Program-made: the position numbers and the translations under genes
NCBI GenBank assembly: GCA_022614805.1
Contig: JAKEHY010000008.1
Coordinates: 9,040-73,039, forward strand
DNA length: 64,000 nucleotides
Direction of reading: 5' to 3'
From: Candidatus Zixiibacteriota bacterium
GTDB taxonomy: Bacteria > Zixibacteria > MSB-5A5 > DSPP01
In this document: one piece after another, positions 8,108 to 17,859 of the stretch
Layout of the letters: each line of letters opens with the position of its first letter
Numbering within the stretch: the first letter of the stretch is position 1
The notes under the pieces: model-generated
The model's database searches: none
What the model was told of the DNA's origin: nothing
The model's input: the letters and a program-made list of their open reading frames with translations, nothing else

Positions 8108-8365
8108 ATGGACGAATGGCATGAAAGAAAAGAGGCAATTCGGGAAGAGCTTGAGGGTTTAATTTCTTGTAAACAAGCGGAATTAGACTTTCTGCATGCT
8201 ATTTCTGAAAAACTTGACGGGATAAAGTCATCAGAAGAGTTCGAGAATTTTGTAGAGGGTCACATATCGCAAAATTTCGACTCATTTGTCCGTGATGAAT
8301 TGCAAAGCATTGTTGACAACTTGGGATATAGCGGACTTACGGAATTGAGTGGAAGGGAAGAGTAA
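8108..8365 (+). CDS. small acidic helical protein, unknown
   Basis: The predicted protein is 85 residues, strongly acidic and helical, with repeated Glu/Asp (for example AIREELEGLISCKQAELDFL). I do not recognise it. The ATG is preceded by GCGGAGGC, a good ribosome site. It is AT-rich like the nuclease-like gene just upstream and lies 14 bases from it, so the two probably form one acquired unit. A role as an inhibitor or partner of the nuclease is possible from size, charge and order but is not shown by any motif. Confidence 0.5.
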   Translation: MDEWHERKEAIREELEGLISCKQAELDFLHAISEKLDGIKSSEEFENFVEGHISQNFDSFVRDELQSIVDNLGYSGLTELSGREE

Positions 8366-8373
8366 TTCTAACG

Positions 8374-11300
8374 GTGTTTGACGAACTGAAAGAAGGGTTT
8401 TCATTTCCGAAAATCGAAGCCGAGGTTCTGGAGTTCTGGCGGAAGAACAAGGTTTTTGAAAAAACGCTGGAGCTTGGCGCCGGGAGGCCGGAGTTTGTTT
8501 TTTACGAAGGGCCGCCGACGGCCAACGGGCGGCCGGGAATTCACCACGTCATCTCCCGCACCATCAAGGACTTGGTCTGCCGCTACAAGACGATGCAGGG
8601 GTACCGGGTCGAGCGCAAGGCGGGTTGGGATACGCACGGGCTGCCGGTGGAGTTGGAAGTCGAGAAAGAGCTGGGGCTGAACTCAAAGCCCAAAATCGAA
8701 GAATACGGCATCGAGAAGTTCAATGCCAAGTGCCGCGAGTCGGTCTTTCGCTACAAGAAGGAATGGGACGAGTTGACCGAGCGGATTGGTTACTGGCTCG
8801 ATTTGGAAAACCCGTATATCACTTTCAAAAACGAGTATATCGAATCGGTCTGGTGGATTTTAACGCAGTTTTTCAAGAAAGGTTTGATTTACCGCGGCTT
8901 CAAAGTGGTTCCTTACTGCCCGCGCTGCGGCACGGGTTTATCCTCGCACGAGGTGGCGCAGGGGTACGAAGAGGTCACCGAGACCTCGATTTATGTCAAA
9001 TTTCGTCTGAAGGGCCAGGAGGATACTTTCATCCTTTCCTGGACGACCACCCCCTGGACTTTGCCGGGGAATGTGGCTTTGGCGGTCGGCGAGAGTATCG
9101 ACTACGTCAAGGTCAAGCAGGGCTCGGAGTTTTATTGGCTGGCGGAAGCGCGGCTGGGAATTTTAAAAGGAGAATATGAAATCGTTGAGCGCAAGAAGGG
9201 AAAAGAATTAGCCGGTCTCACTTACGAGCCGCTTTTTGCCTATATCAATCCGGAAGGAAAACCGGCGTTTTTGGTCGCCACGGCCGATTTCGTAACCACC
9301 GAAGAAGGGACCGGCGTGGTGCATACGGCGGTGATGTACGGCGCGGATGATTATACGTTAGGCGAAAAACTGGGACTGCCAAAGGTACACACGGTGGATG
9401 ACGCCGGGCACTTCAAGGATTTCGTCAGCGATTTTGCCGGGAAATTCGTCAAGGAAGCCGAGCCGGATATCATCAAGAATTTGAAAACGCACGGGCTTTT
9501 GTACAAGCCGGAAAAATACACTCACTCCTATCCTTTCTGCTGGCGGTGCGATTCGCCCCTTCTCTATTACGCCCGACCATCCTGGTATATCAAAACCTCG
9601 CAGTTCCGGGAAAATTTGTTGCGCGCCAACGGAAGCGTGAAATGGTACCCGCCGGAAATCGGCTCCGGCCGGTTTGGAGAATGGCTGGTGGGGAACGTGG
9701 ACTGGGCGCTTTCGCGCGAACGGTACTGGGGAACACCTTTGAACATCTGGGTTTGCCACGGGTGCAAGAAAGAGATTTCGGTCGAGTCGCTTTCCGAATT
9801 GCGGAAATTGTCCGACCAGAAACTGGAAAACCTGGACCTGCACCGGCCGTATGTGGATGCCGTTCTTCTTCCCTGCGCGGATTGCAAAAAGCCGATGCGG
9901 CGGACGCCGGAGGTGATTGACGTCTGGTTTGACTCCGGGGCGATGCCGGTGGCGCAGTGGCATTATCCGTTCGAGAATAAAGAAAAGTTCGAAAAATTTT
10001 TCCCGGCTGATTTTATTTCTGAAGGGATGGACCAGACCCGCGGCTGGTTTTACTCCCTTCTGGCGATTTCGGTCTTGCTCTTCGACCGAACTCCTTACAA
10101 AAGCGTGGTGGTAACCGAGTTCATTTTGGACAAACAAGGGCAAAAAATGTCCAAGCACAAAGGGAATGTGGTGGACCCGTGGGAGGTCATCAATAAATAT
10201 GGCGCCGACCCCTTACGCTGGTATCTCATTTCGGTCTCCGCTCCCTGGCTGCCGACCCGTTTTGACGTCGCCGGCGTGGTCGATACCGTCCGCAATTTTT
10301 TCGACACCCTGCGCAACATCTATTCTTTTTTCGCTCTCTATGCCAACATTGACGGCTGGATGCCGGAAAAGCTGTCCGGACCGCAAAACCCATCTGAATT
10401 GGACCGCTGGATTATCTCACGGCTTAATTCCCTGGTCAAAGAAGCGACCGCCGACTATGAGACGTACGAGATTACCAACGCAGCCCGCAAAATTGAACGC
10501 TTTACGGTGGAAGAGCTTTCCAACTGGTACGTGCGGCGCAACCGCAAACGCTTCTGGCGTGGCGGTTGGGACGCCGACAAGGCGGCGGCCTATGCCACTT
10601 TGCATCAAGCGCTGGTCACCGCGATCAAACTGGCTGCGCCGATTGCGCCGTTTATTTCAGAAAAGCTATATCAGGAGCTGACGGCCAGGTTCAAAACCGA
10701 AACGGACAGCATCCACTGGGCGGCTTTTCCGATATTCGATGAAAAGAAAATCGACGCCGCCCTGGAGCGGAAGATGGGGGATTTGATTCAGCTCGTGGTT
10801 CTGGGACGGGCGGCGCGCAACAAGAGCAAAATCAAGGTGCGCCAGCCCCTGCCGGAGCTTTTTGCCGTCGTCCCGGGCGGGCAGTTGGAGGTGGCGCTGG
10901 TCGAACTGGCCCCCATTATGGCCGAGGAACTGAACGTCAAAAAAGTCTCTTTCCTTTCCTCCTCGGAAAAGTTATTTTCCCTCTCCGCCAAACCGGTCTT
11001 TTCGGCCTTGGGGCCGAAACTGGGTAAAAAAATCCGGACGGCGGCCGAGAAAATCAAAAGCCTGGAAACGGCTGAACTTTTGCGTTTGAAGCAAAAAGGG
11101 GAACTGGAGTTGGTTATAGACGGTGAGGTGGTTACGGTCACCCAGGGGGAAGTTGAAATCGTGGAAAAAAGCCCGGAAGGATTGGTGGGGGAAACTTCCG
11201 GCGGATATGCGGTGGCCTTGGATACCCGGCTTTCGGAAGAGTTAAAACTTGAGGGGTTGGCACGGGAGTTGGTGAACAAAATCCAGAATTTGCGCAAGGA

Positions 11301-11526
11301 GTCCGGGTTTCTTGTGACCGACCGCATCCAACTTTCGGTCGCCGGAACGCCGGCGGTGGCAAAGGCCCTCGAACGGTTCGGCAGCTACATTCAAAAGGAA
11401 ACCCTCACCGAGCGCATCGCCGACCGGTTGTCGAAGGCGGAGGCATCCGCCGAAGTGAATGTGAACGGAGAAAAAGTGAAACTTTCTGTGGCCCGGGTCG
11501 GTATGGCTGAAAACGTGACATCGTAA
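8374..11526 (+). CDS. ileS: isoleucyl-tRNA synthetase
   Basis: The 1050-residue cytoplasmic class I synthetase charges tRNA-Ile. The HIGH-type motif is PGIHH at residues 54-58 within GPPTANGRPGIHHV, and the KMSKS loop is KMSKH at 591-595. The editing (CP1) domain shows LSWTTTPWTLPGN and GTGVVHTAVMYGADDY. The WYVRRNRKRFW motif of the anticodon-binding helical domain is present. The C-terminal tail has conserved LARELVNKIQNLRKESGF, typical of the longer eukaryote-like (type 2) IleRS, which is often less sensitive to mupirocin. The GTG start lies 8 bases after the small acidic gene. No T-box leader is visible upstream. Confidence 0.97.
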   Translation: MFDELKEGFSFPKIEAEVLEFWRKNKVFEKTLELGAGRPEFVFYEGPPTANGRPGIHHVISRTIKDLVCRYKTMQGYRVERKAGWDTHGLPVELEVEKELGLNSKPKIEEYGIEKFNAKCRESVFRYKKEWDELTERIGYWLDLENPYITFKNEYIESVWWILTQFFKKGLIYRGFKVVPYCPRCGTGLSSHEVAQGYEEVTETSIYVKFRLKGQEDTFILSWTTTPWTLPGNVALAVGESIDYVKVKQGSEFYWLAEARLGILKGEYEIVERKKGKELAGLTYEPLFAYINPEGKPAFLVATADFVTTEEGTGVVHTAVMYGADDYTLGEKLGLPKVHTVDDAGHFKDFVSDFAGKFVKEAEPDIIKNLKTHGLLYKPEKYTHSYPFCWRCDSPLLYYARPSWYIKTSQFRENLLRANGSVKWYPPEIGSGRFGEWLVGNVDWALSRERYWGTPLNIWVCHGCKKEISVESLSELRKLSDQKLENLDLHRPYVDAVLLPCADCKKPMRRTPEVIDVWFDSGAMPVAQWHYPFENKEKFEKFFPADFISEGMDQTRGWFYSLLAISVLLFDRTPYKSVVVTEFILDKQGQKMSKHKGNVVDPWEVINKYGADPLRWYLISVSAPWLPTRFDVAGVVDTVRNFFDTLRNIYSFFALYANIDGWMPEKLSGPQNPSELDRWIISRLNSLVKEATADYETYEITNAARKIERFTVEELSNWYVRRNRKRFWRGGWDADKAAAYATLHQALVTAIKLAAPIAPFISEKLYQELTARFKTETDSIHWAAFPIFDEKKIDAALERKMGDLIQLVVLGRAARNKSKIKVRQPLPELFAVVPGGQLEVALVELAPIMAEELNVKKVSFLSSSEKLFSLSAKPVFSALGPKLGKKIRTAAEKIKSLETAELLRLKQKGELELVIDGEVVTVTQGEVEIVEKSPEGLVGETSGGYAVALDTRLSEELKLEGLARELVNKIQNLRKESGFLVTDRIQLSVAGTPAVAKALERFGSYIQKETLTERIADRLSKAEASAEVNVNGEKVKLSVARVGMAENVTS

Positions 11527-11549
11527 ATTTCTTAGAAAGAGGAAAACGG

Positions 11550-11939
11550 ATGAAAAAGAAGGATTTGGAAAAATACGAGAAGCTGCTTTTGGCCAGACGG
11601 GCCGAGCTGGTGGAGGAGATGGGGCTTTTGAAAAAAGCGGCTTTGGAGACGACCATCAAAGACTCCTCCGGCGATTTGTCCTCCTATTCCTACCATATGG
11701 CCGACCAGGGGACCGACGCAATGGAACGGGAAAAAGCCTTTTTGATGGCCTCGAAGTCGGGGCGATTGCTCTACCATATCGACGAAGCCCTGCGCCGGAT
11801 TAAGGACGGAACGTTTGGAAAATGCCAGGAATGCGGCGACGAGATTTCGGCCGCCCGGCTGGAGGCCGTGCCGCACGCCCGCTTGTGCATCGCCTGCAAG
11901 GAAAAGGAAGAGCAGGCCAAGCTGAAAGAAAATATGTAG
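11550..11939 (+). CDS. DksA/TraR-family zinc-finger protein
   Basis: The 129-residue protein has a long N-terminal coiled coil, the segment SSYSYHMADQGTDAMEREK at the coiled-coil tip region, and a C-terminal four-cysteine finger, CQECGDEI then CIACKEKEE. Family members bind the RNA polymerase secondary channel and adjust transcription with ppGpp. The tip does not show the exact DxxDxA of E. coli DksA and is nearer the YteA-like branch, so a DksA-like effect is likely but unproven. The stop TAG is directly followed by the lspA ATG. Confidence 0.88.
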   Translation: MKKKDLEKYEKLLLARRAELVEEMGLLKKAALETTIKDSSGDLSSYSYHMADQGTDAMEREKAFLMASKSGRLLYHIDEALRRIKDGTFGKCQECGDEISAARLEAVPHARLCIACKEKEEQAKLKENM

Positions 11940-12500
11940 ATGGCGGCCGGATTCGCTCGCCTGGCGTCCTACCGAGCGTATTTCTTCATCGTTTTATCCA
12001 TCTGGATTTTGGACCGGCTGACCAAATGGCTGGTCAAAAAAAACTTCGAGCTGGGGGAATCGGCTTCGGTTTTAGGCAATTTCTTTCTGCTCACCTACGT
12101 TGAAAACAAGGGAGGGGCTTTCGGAATACAGTTGGGGGGGAGCACGTTTTACTTTGTGGCTTCGGTGGTCGTGGTCGGCTACATTCTGGCCTATCTCTGG
12201 CGCCATCCGGAGGATGGCCGGCTTTCTCGAATCTCTCTGGCCTTGATTTTGGGAGGGGCCTTCGGCAACCTGTACGACCGGGCATTATACGGTTCGGTCA
12301 CCGATTTTTTTGATTTTGAGTTCCTTGACATTCCCCCCTTCCATTTAGGCCCCTTGCACTTTTCCGGTCTGGAGCGCTGGCCGGTTTTCAACATCGCCGA
12401 CTCGGCGGTAACAATGGGGATAATTTTGCTTCTTGCATCCTCCGTTTTCTCGAAAAAGGAAGTTTCTTCACCGGCAGCGGTTGCCGATGCAAAGCTTTAA
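11940..12500 (+). CDS. lspA: lipoprotein signal peptidase (signal peptidase II)
   Basis: The 186-residue inner-membrane aspartyl protease cuts the signal peptide from prolipoproteins after lipid attachment. The family blocks are present: LDRLTKWLVKK near the first helix, the ENKGGAFGI motif, GGAFGNLYDRALYGSVTDFF with the first catalytic Asp, and FNIADSAVTMGI with the second. Four membrane helices can be read. It begins on the base after the dksA-like stop, and the rluD ATG overlaps its last codons, so translation is probably coupled across the three genes. Confidence 0.96.
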   Translation: MAAGFARLASYRAYFFIVLSIWILDRLTKWLVKKNFELGESASVLGNFFLLTYVENKGGAFGIQLGGSTFYFVASVVVVGYILAYLWRHPEDGRLSRISLALILGGAFGNLYDRALYGSVTDFFDFEFLDIPPFHLGPLHFSGLERWPVFNIADSAVTMGIILLLASSVFSKKEVSSPAAVADAKL

Positions 12501-13452
12501 AGTCGGCCCCAAAGAAGCGAATCTTCGTTTAGATAAATTTCTGGCATTGGAACTGGAGCAGGTGCTCTCCCGCTCGGCCGTGCAACGTTTAATTGACGAA
12601 GGAAAAGTTACGGTCGGCGGCAGAGTTCAGAAAGCCTCCTACAAGGTTCAGGCCGGGGATTCAATCGAAGTGGAGATTCCCCCCCGGCCGGTGTATGAGA
12701 TTACGGCGGAAAAACTTCCACTCACCATTTATTACGAGGATGAGGAGCTTCTGGTTCTGGAAAAGCCGGCCGGGATGGTTTCCCATCCGGCCGTCGGCCA
12801 CTGGACGGGGACTCTGGTCAACGCTCTTTTGTATCATTTCGGGCTGGAGAAAACAGACGAAGCGAATTTTCGGCTGGGGTTGGTGCACCGGCTGGATAAG
12901 GATACCTCCGGACTTCTGCTGGTGGCCAAAACGATGACCGCGCACGCCCAAATGCAGAAACAGTTGAAAGACCGAACGATAAAAAGACAGTATAAAGCGG
13001 TTTGCTGGGGACACCTGAAAGGAAAAAAAGGGCTCATCGATTTGCCCTTAGGGCGCTCGATTTCCGACCGGAAGAAAGTGGTGGTGACCAAAGAGCATTC
13101 GCGGCCGGCTTTGACCGAATACGAGGTTTTGGAAAATTTTGATTTTACCCAGCTTTTACGGGTTGCCTTGCGCACCGGCCGGACCCATCAAATCCGGGCC
13201 CATCTTTCGCATTTGGGCCATCCGGTCTTCGGCGACCCGGAATACGGGGGGCGGGAGAAAGCCCAAGCGGGAATAAAGGGGGAATATCGTCAGCAGGCCG
13301 CCCAAGCGCTGGAGTTGATAAACCGCCAGGCCTTGCACGCCTTTTACCTTTCCTTTGTGCATCCGGTAACGAAAGAAAAAAAAGATTTTTTTTCGGAATT
13401 ACCGGGTGACTTTCAGGCACTTTTGGGTTATCTTAAAACTTTGGAAAAATGA
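12487..13452 (+). CDS. rluD: RluA/RluD-family 23S rRNA pseudouridine synthase
   Basis: The 321-residue enzyme isomerises uridines in rRNA. The chosen ATG at 12487 overlaps the end of lspA and begins [19 protein letters not shown], the standard opening before the S4 RNA-binding domain (residues 14-75). An in-frame ATG at 12433 would add an lspA-overlapping peptide and is rejected. The catalytic motif is [18 protein letters not shown] with its Asp, followed by KRQYKAV and [22 protein letters not shown]. It is of RluD type (23S U1911/1915/1917) by overall pattern, but RluC/RluB-like specificity cannot be excluded. ATGA overlap with carA follows. Confidence 0.92.
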   Translation: MQSFKVGPKEANLRLDKFLALELEQVLSRSAVQRLIDEGKVTVGGRVQKASYKVQAGDSIEVEIPPRPVYEITAEKLPLTIYYEDEELLVLEKPAGMVSHPAVGHWTGTLVNALLYHFGLEKTDEANFRLGLVHRLDKDTSGLLLVAKTMTAHAQMQKQLKDRTIKRQYKAVCWGHLKGKKGLIDLPLGRSISDRKKVVVTKEHSRPALTEYEVLENFDFTQLLRVALRTGRTHQIRAHLSHLGHPVFGDPEYGGREKAQAGIKGEYRQQAAQALELINRQALHAFYLSFVHPVTKEKKDFFSELPGDFQALLGYLKTLEK

Positions 13453-14585
13453 AGGCCCCTTTTTGGAAGAAAGAGAAAACCAAAGGGGTTTTGGTTTTGG
13501 CTTCCGGCGAAGTTTTTTCCGGGTGTCTCTTCGGGCATATTCAGGAAGCTTTCGGCGAGGTTGTTTTCAACACCTCCATGATGGGGTACCAGGAAATTTT
13601 GACCGACCCCTCGTACGAGGGGCAGATGGTGGCGATGACCTACCCCTTGGTCGGCAATTACGGCCTAAACTCCCAGGATTTTGAATCGCGTAAAAGCTGG
13701 GTGCGGGGATTTATCATTCGGGAGGGCTGCCGTTTTCCATCCAACTGGCGCTCGGAGTTTTCACTGGATGAATTCTTAAAGGCACAGCAAGTGGTCGGCA
13801 TCGAGGGGGTAGACACCCGTGCGTTGACGTTGAGCCTGCGCGAGCGCGGCGCGGCGATGGGGATTATTTCGCCGGAGGTTTCCCGCCTCAAGGAGCTGAA
13901 AGAGAAAGCGGCCCGCCTGCCCGGAATGGAAGGGCAGGATTTGGCCAAGAAAGTTTCGGTCGAAAAGCCCTACTTTTGGGAGGAGAAAACTTTCGCCGAA
14001 TCCAATGGCCGCCCTTGGAAAGTGGTAGCGTTCGACTTTGGAATTAAACATAACATTTTGAGAAAATTAGCGGCGGTCGGCTGCCGGGTGCGGGTCGTTC
14101 CGGCGGGAACGAGCGCGGAAGAAGTCCTGGCTTACCGGCCGGACGGGATTTTTTTGTCCAACGGCCCGGGCGACCCGGCGGCCTGCCGCTACGCCGTTCA
14201 CAGCGTTGAACGTCTAATCGGTTTAAAGCCGATTTTTGGCATCTGTTTGGGGCATCAGATTCTCGGGCTGGCGCTGGGGGCGAAAACTTTCAAGCTGAAG
14301 TTTGGCCATCACGGGGGGAACCATCCGGTCAAAAATCTTATTTCCGGAAAAGTTGAAATTACGGCCCAAAATCACGGTTTTGCCGTGGACCCGGCCTCGC
14401 TTAAGAGCACGGGGCTCGCGGTCACACACATCAATCTGAACGACCAGACGGTGGAGGGAACAAGGCACTCCGATTATCCCATCTTTTCGGTGCAGTACCA
14501 TCCGGAAGCCTCCCCCGGGCCGCACGACGCCGATTATTTGTTCGATGAGTTTATCGTTTTAATGAGAAAGTGGCGGGAATATTGA
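13449..14585 (+). CDS. carA: carbamoyl-phosphate synthase small (glutaminase) subunit
   Basis: The 378-residue subunit hydrolyses glutamine and channels ammonia to CarB for arginine and pyrimidine synthesis. The N-terminal domain has [17 protein letters not shown] and EGVDTRALT. The class I amidotransferase domain has SNGPGDP, the nucleophile elbow [13 protein letters not shown] with Cys266, [11 protein letters not shown], and the [10 protein letters not shown] motif with catalytic His and Glu. Length is normal. The ATG overlaps the rluD stop as ATGA, and carB begins one base after the stop. Confidence 0.97.
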   Translation: MKAPFWKKEKTKGVLVLASGEVFSGCLFGHIQEAFGEVVFNTSMMGYQEILTDPSYEGQMVAMTYPLVGNYGLNSQDFESRKSWVRGFIIREGCRFPSNWRSEFSLDEFLKAQQVVGIEGVDTRALTLSLRERGAAMGIISPEVSRLKELKEKAARLPGMEGQDLAKKVSVEKPYFWEEKTFAESNGRPWKVVAFDFGIKHNILRKLAAVGCRVRVVPAGTSAEEVLAYRPDGIFLSNGPGDPAACRYAVHSVERLIGLKPIFGICLGHQILGLALGAKTFKLKFGHHGGNHPVKNLISGKVEITAQNHGFAVDPASLKSTGLAVTHINLNDQTVEGTRHSDYPIFSVQYHPEASPGPHDADYLFDEFIVLMRKWREY

Positions 14586-14586
14586 A

Positions 14587-17500
14587 ATGCCAAAACGAAC
14601 AGATATAAGCTCAATCCTCATAATCGGCTCCGGGCCGATTGTCATCGGCCAGGCCTGCGAGTTTGACTACTCCGGCACGCAAGCCTGCCGGGCCTTGCGG
14701 GAGGAAGGGTATCGGGTGATTTTAGTCAACTCCAATCCGGCCACGATTATGACCGACCCGGAAATGGCGGACGCGACTTACGTAGAGCCGTTGGTGACCG
14801 AAGTCGTGGCCAAGATCATCGAGAAGGAACGGCCGGATGCGCTTTTGCCAACTTTGGGCGGTCAGACCGGCCTCAATTTGGCGATGGAGCTTTTTAACTC
14901 CGGCGTTCTGGAGCGTTTCGGCGTGGAGATGATTGGGGCCAAACCGGAGGCGATAAAGACCGCCGAGGATAGAAGGCTTTTCAAAGAGGCGATGCGCCAA
15001 ATCGGAGTGGATGTGCCCAAAAGCGAGCTGGCCACCTCGGTGAAAGAGACGCAGGGGATTGCCAAAAAACTGGGTTATCCGGTGGTTCTTCGCCCCAGCT
15101 TTACTCTGGGTGGCACAGGCGGTGGGATTGTCTACAATCCGGAAGAGCTGAAGGCCATCGTTTCGCTTGGGCTGGAACTTTCCCCAGTGCACTCCGTTCT
15201 AATCGAGGAATCGGTCATCGGCTGGAAGGAGTTTGAACTGGAGGTGATGCGGGATAAAAAAGATAACGTGGTCATCGTCTGCTCCATCGAGAATCTGGAC
15301 CCGATGGGGGTGCATACGGGGGATTCGATTACGGTCGCCCCCGCTCAAACCCTGACCGACAAGGAATATCAAAAAATGCGGGACTGGTCTTTGGCCATCA
15401 TCCGCAAAATCGGGGTGGAGACGGGCGGGTCAAACATACAGTTTGCCGTAGACGGGCATTCCGGACGGATGGTGGCGATTGAAGCCAATCCGCGCGTTTC
15501 CCGCTCCTCGGCTCTGGCCTCCAAAGCGACCGGTTTTCCCATCGCCAAAATCGCCGCCAAGCTGGCCTGCGGGTACACGCTGGACGAACTGCCGAACGAC
15601 ATCACAAAGAAAACTCCGGCCTCTTTTGAGCCGGCCATCGACTATGTGGTCGTCAAGGTTCCCCGTTTTAATTTCGAGAAGTTTCCGGACGCCGCGCCGG
15701 AGCTGACCACGTCGATGAAATCGGTCGGAGAGGCCCTCGCCTTTGGGCGGAATTTCAAGGAAGCGTTGGGAAAGGGATTTTTCTCCACGGAAGCGGGTTA
15801 TGCCGGGTTTGTTTGGAATAAGAAAGAAAAGTTTACGCTTGAGAAAATCAGGCAGGTGCTGGCGGGTTCCCATCCGGAACGGTTTTTCTATCTCAAGGCC
15901 GGCTTTGAACAGGGTCTTTCCATCGATGAAGCGTACGAGTTGACCAAAATTGACCCCTGGTTTTTGCATCATATCGAAGAATTGGCCCGACTCGAGGCTG
16001 AAATTAGAACCCACGCCCGCCAGGAGCCGGAGCTTTTTGCTAAAAACAATTTTGACGCACTTCCCGACGAACTCTTGCGGATGGCCAAGGAGTGGGGGTT
16101 CACTGACCCGCACTTGGCCAAACTGCTGAACACGTCAGAGGAAAGTGTTGCCCGCTTGCGGCAGAGAAGGTCGGTTCTCCCGGTTTTCAAGTCGGTGGAT
16201 ACCTGTGCGGGGGAGTTTGAGGCGGCCACCCCCTACTTTTATTCTACGTACGATTTTGTCGGTGACCCTGTGAAAAGGTCGGGGAAAAAATCGGTCGTTG
16301 TTCTGGGTTCCGGGCCGAACCGCATCGGGCAGGGGATTGAGTTCGACTACGCCTGCGTGCATGCGGTCTGGGCCATCCGGGAGGAGGGCTACGATGCCGT
16401 TATGATTAACTCCAATCCGGAAACGGTTTCCACCGATTACGACACCGCCGACCGGTTGTATTTTGAACCGATAACCCGCGAGAACGTCTGGGCCATTTTG
16501 GAACGGGAAAGCCCCTTGGGGGTTTTCGTCGGCTTCGGCGGCCAGACCCCGCTCAAGCTGGCCAAAGCACTGTCGAAGTCCCGCTGGAAAATTCTGGGAA
16601 CACCTTACGAAGCCATAGACATCGCCGAAGACCGCAAGCGGTTTGCCCGGCTTTTGTCGGAACTGGGGATTCCGCAGCCGCCGGGCGGCACGGCGGTAAC
16701 CTTTGCGCGGGCCATCAAAACCGCGGCCTTACTCGGCTATCCGGTTTTGGCTCGTCCTTCGTATGTGTTGGGCGGACAGGCAATGAAGCTGGCCTACTCC
16801 TCGCGCGAGCTGGCGGATTATTTGCAGAGCGCCTTGGAAGTGACGCCGGAACGGCCGGTTTTAATCGACAAGTTTTTGGAGGATGCCATCGAACTGGATT
16901 TGGATTTGGTCTCGGACGGCAGGGAGGTTTTCATCGGCGGAATTATGGAGCATATCGAGGAGGCCGGCATTCATTCCGGCGATTCGATTGCCGTTCTGCC
17001 GCCGTTTTCGGTTTCAGATTCGATTCTGAAAAAAGTGGAAGATTACGCCGTCAAAATTGCCCGGGCGTTGAAGGTGGTCGGGCATTTGAACATTCAGTTT
17101 GCGGTCAAGGATGACACGATTTACGTTTTGGAAGCCAATCTCCGCTCCAGCCGCACGGTGCCTTTCGTTTCCAAAGCCATCGGCGTTCCATTGGCGAGGC
17201 TTGCCGCCAAGGTCGGACTTGGGCGTCGGCTCAAGGAATTTGATTTACCGGCCAGCTATCAGAAGCTGCATTACGCCGTCAAGTTTCCGGTTTTCCCTTT
17301 TTCCCGCTTTCCCGGAGCCGAGGTTTCTTTTGGGCCGCAGATGAAATCGACCGGGGAAGTGATGGGGATGGACTTGGATTTGGGGATTGCTTTCTTGAAA
17401 GGCCAGTTAAGTTTAGCCGGGGGATTGCCCTACAAAGGGCAGATTTTCATTTCCGTGCGCAACCGGGATAAGCGGGCCTCCGTTTTTCTGGCAAAGCATT

Positions 17501-17859
17501 TGGTCGAGCTCGGGTTTGCTCTTTGCGCCACCTCCGGCACGGCGAAAGCTCTGACGGCCTCCGGCATTCCGGTCAAGCCGGTCAAAAAGGTTTCCGAAGG
17601 GCGGCCGCATATCGTCGATTCCATCAAGGCGGGTGAAATCGCCTGGGTCATCAACACGCCGGAAGGGGAAACGTCGCAAAAAGACTCGCAGGCCATCCGC
17701 CGGGCGGCGGTGGAGCACGGCGTCACCCTGATTACCACCCTGGCCGGCGCCCAGGCGGCCGTAAACGCCGTGCAGTCGCTCAAAAGAGGGAAACTGGAAG
17801 TCCGTTCCCTGCAGGAGTACTTCCCGGCCAAGCCGGTTGAGGTCTTGCAGTCGGTTTAG
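14587..17859 (+). CDS. carB: carbamoyl-phosphate synthase large subunit
   Basis: The 1090-residue subunit makes carbamoyl phosphate from bicarbonate, ammonia and two ATP. It has two homologous ATP-grasp halves: the first opens [20 protein letters not shown] and the second [20 protein letters not shown]. Each half has its glycine-rich loop and the [18 protein letters not shown] or [18 protein letters not shown] block. A C-terminal MGS-like allosteric domain (about 940-1070) reads [21 protein letters not shown]. Length is usual. The last four bases overlap the convergent dockerin gene on the minus strand, with no terminator visible between them. Confidence 0.97.
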   Translation: MPKRTDISSILIIGSGPIVIGQACEFDYSGTQACRALREEGYRVILVNSNPATIMTDPEMADATYVEPLVTEVVAKIIEKERPDALLPTLGGQTGLNLAMELFNSGVLERFGVEMIGAKPEAIKTAEDRRLFKEAMRQIGVDVPKSELATSVKETQGIAKKLGYPVVLRPSFTLGGTGGGIVYNPEELKAIVSLGLELSPVHSVLIEESVIGWKEFELEVMRDKKDNVVIVCSIENLDPMGVHTGDSITVAPAQTLTDKEYQKMRDWSLAIIRKIGVETGGSNIQFAVDGHSGRMVAIEANPRVSRSSALASKATGFPIAKIAAKLACGYTLDELPNDITKKTPASFEPAIDYVVVKVPRFNFEKFPDAAPELTTSMKSVGEALAFGRNFKEALGKGFFSTEAGYAGFVWNKKEKFTLEKIRQVLAGSHPERFFYLKAGFEQGLSIDEAYELTKIDPWFLHHIEELARLEAEIRTHARQEPELFAKNNFDALPDELLRMAKEWGFTDPHLAKLLNTSEESVARLRQRRSVLPVFKSVDTCAGEFEAATPYFYSTYDFVGDPVKRSGKKSVVVLGSGPNRIGQGIEFDYACVHAVWAIREEGYDAVMINSNPETVSTDYDTADRLYFEPITRENVWAILERESPLGVFVGFGGQTPLKLAKALSKSRWKILGTPYEAIDIAEDRKRFARLLSELGIPQPPGGTAVTFARAIKTAALLGYPVLARPSYVLGGQAMKLAYSSRELADYLQSALEVTPERPVLIDKFLEDAIELDLDLVSDGREVFIGGIMEHIEEAGIHSGDSIAVLPPFSVSDSILKKVEDYAVKIARALKVVGHLNIQFAVKDDTIYVLEANLRSSRTVPFVSKAIGVPLARLAAKVGLGRRLKEFDLPASYQKLHYAVKFPVFPFSRFPGAEVSFGPQMKSTGEVMGMDLDLGIAFLKGQLSLAGGLPYKGQIFISVRNRDKRASVFLAKHLVELGFALCATSGTAKALTASGIPVKPVKKVSEGRPHIVDSIKAGEIAWVINTPEGETSQKDSQAIRRAAVEHGVTLITTLAGAQAAVNAVQSLKRGKLEVRSLQEYFPAKPVEVLQSV

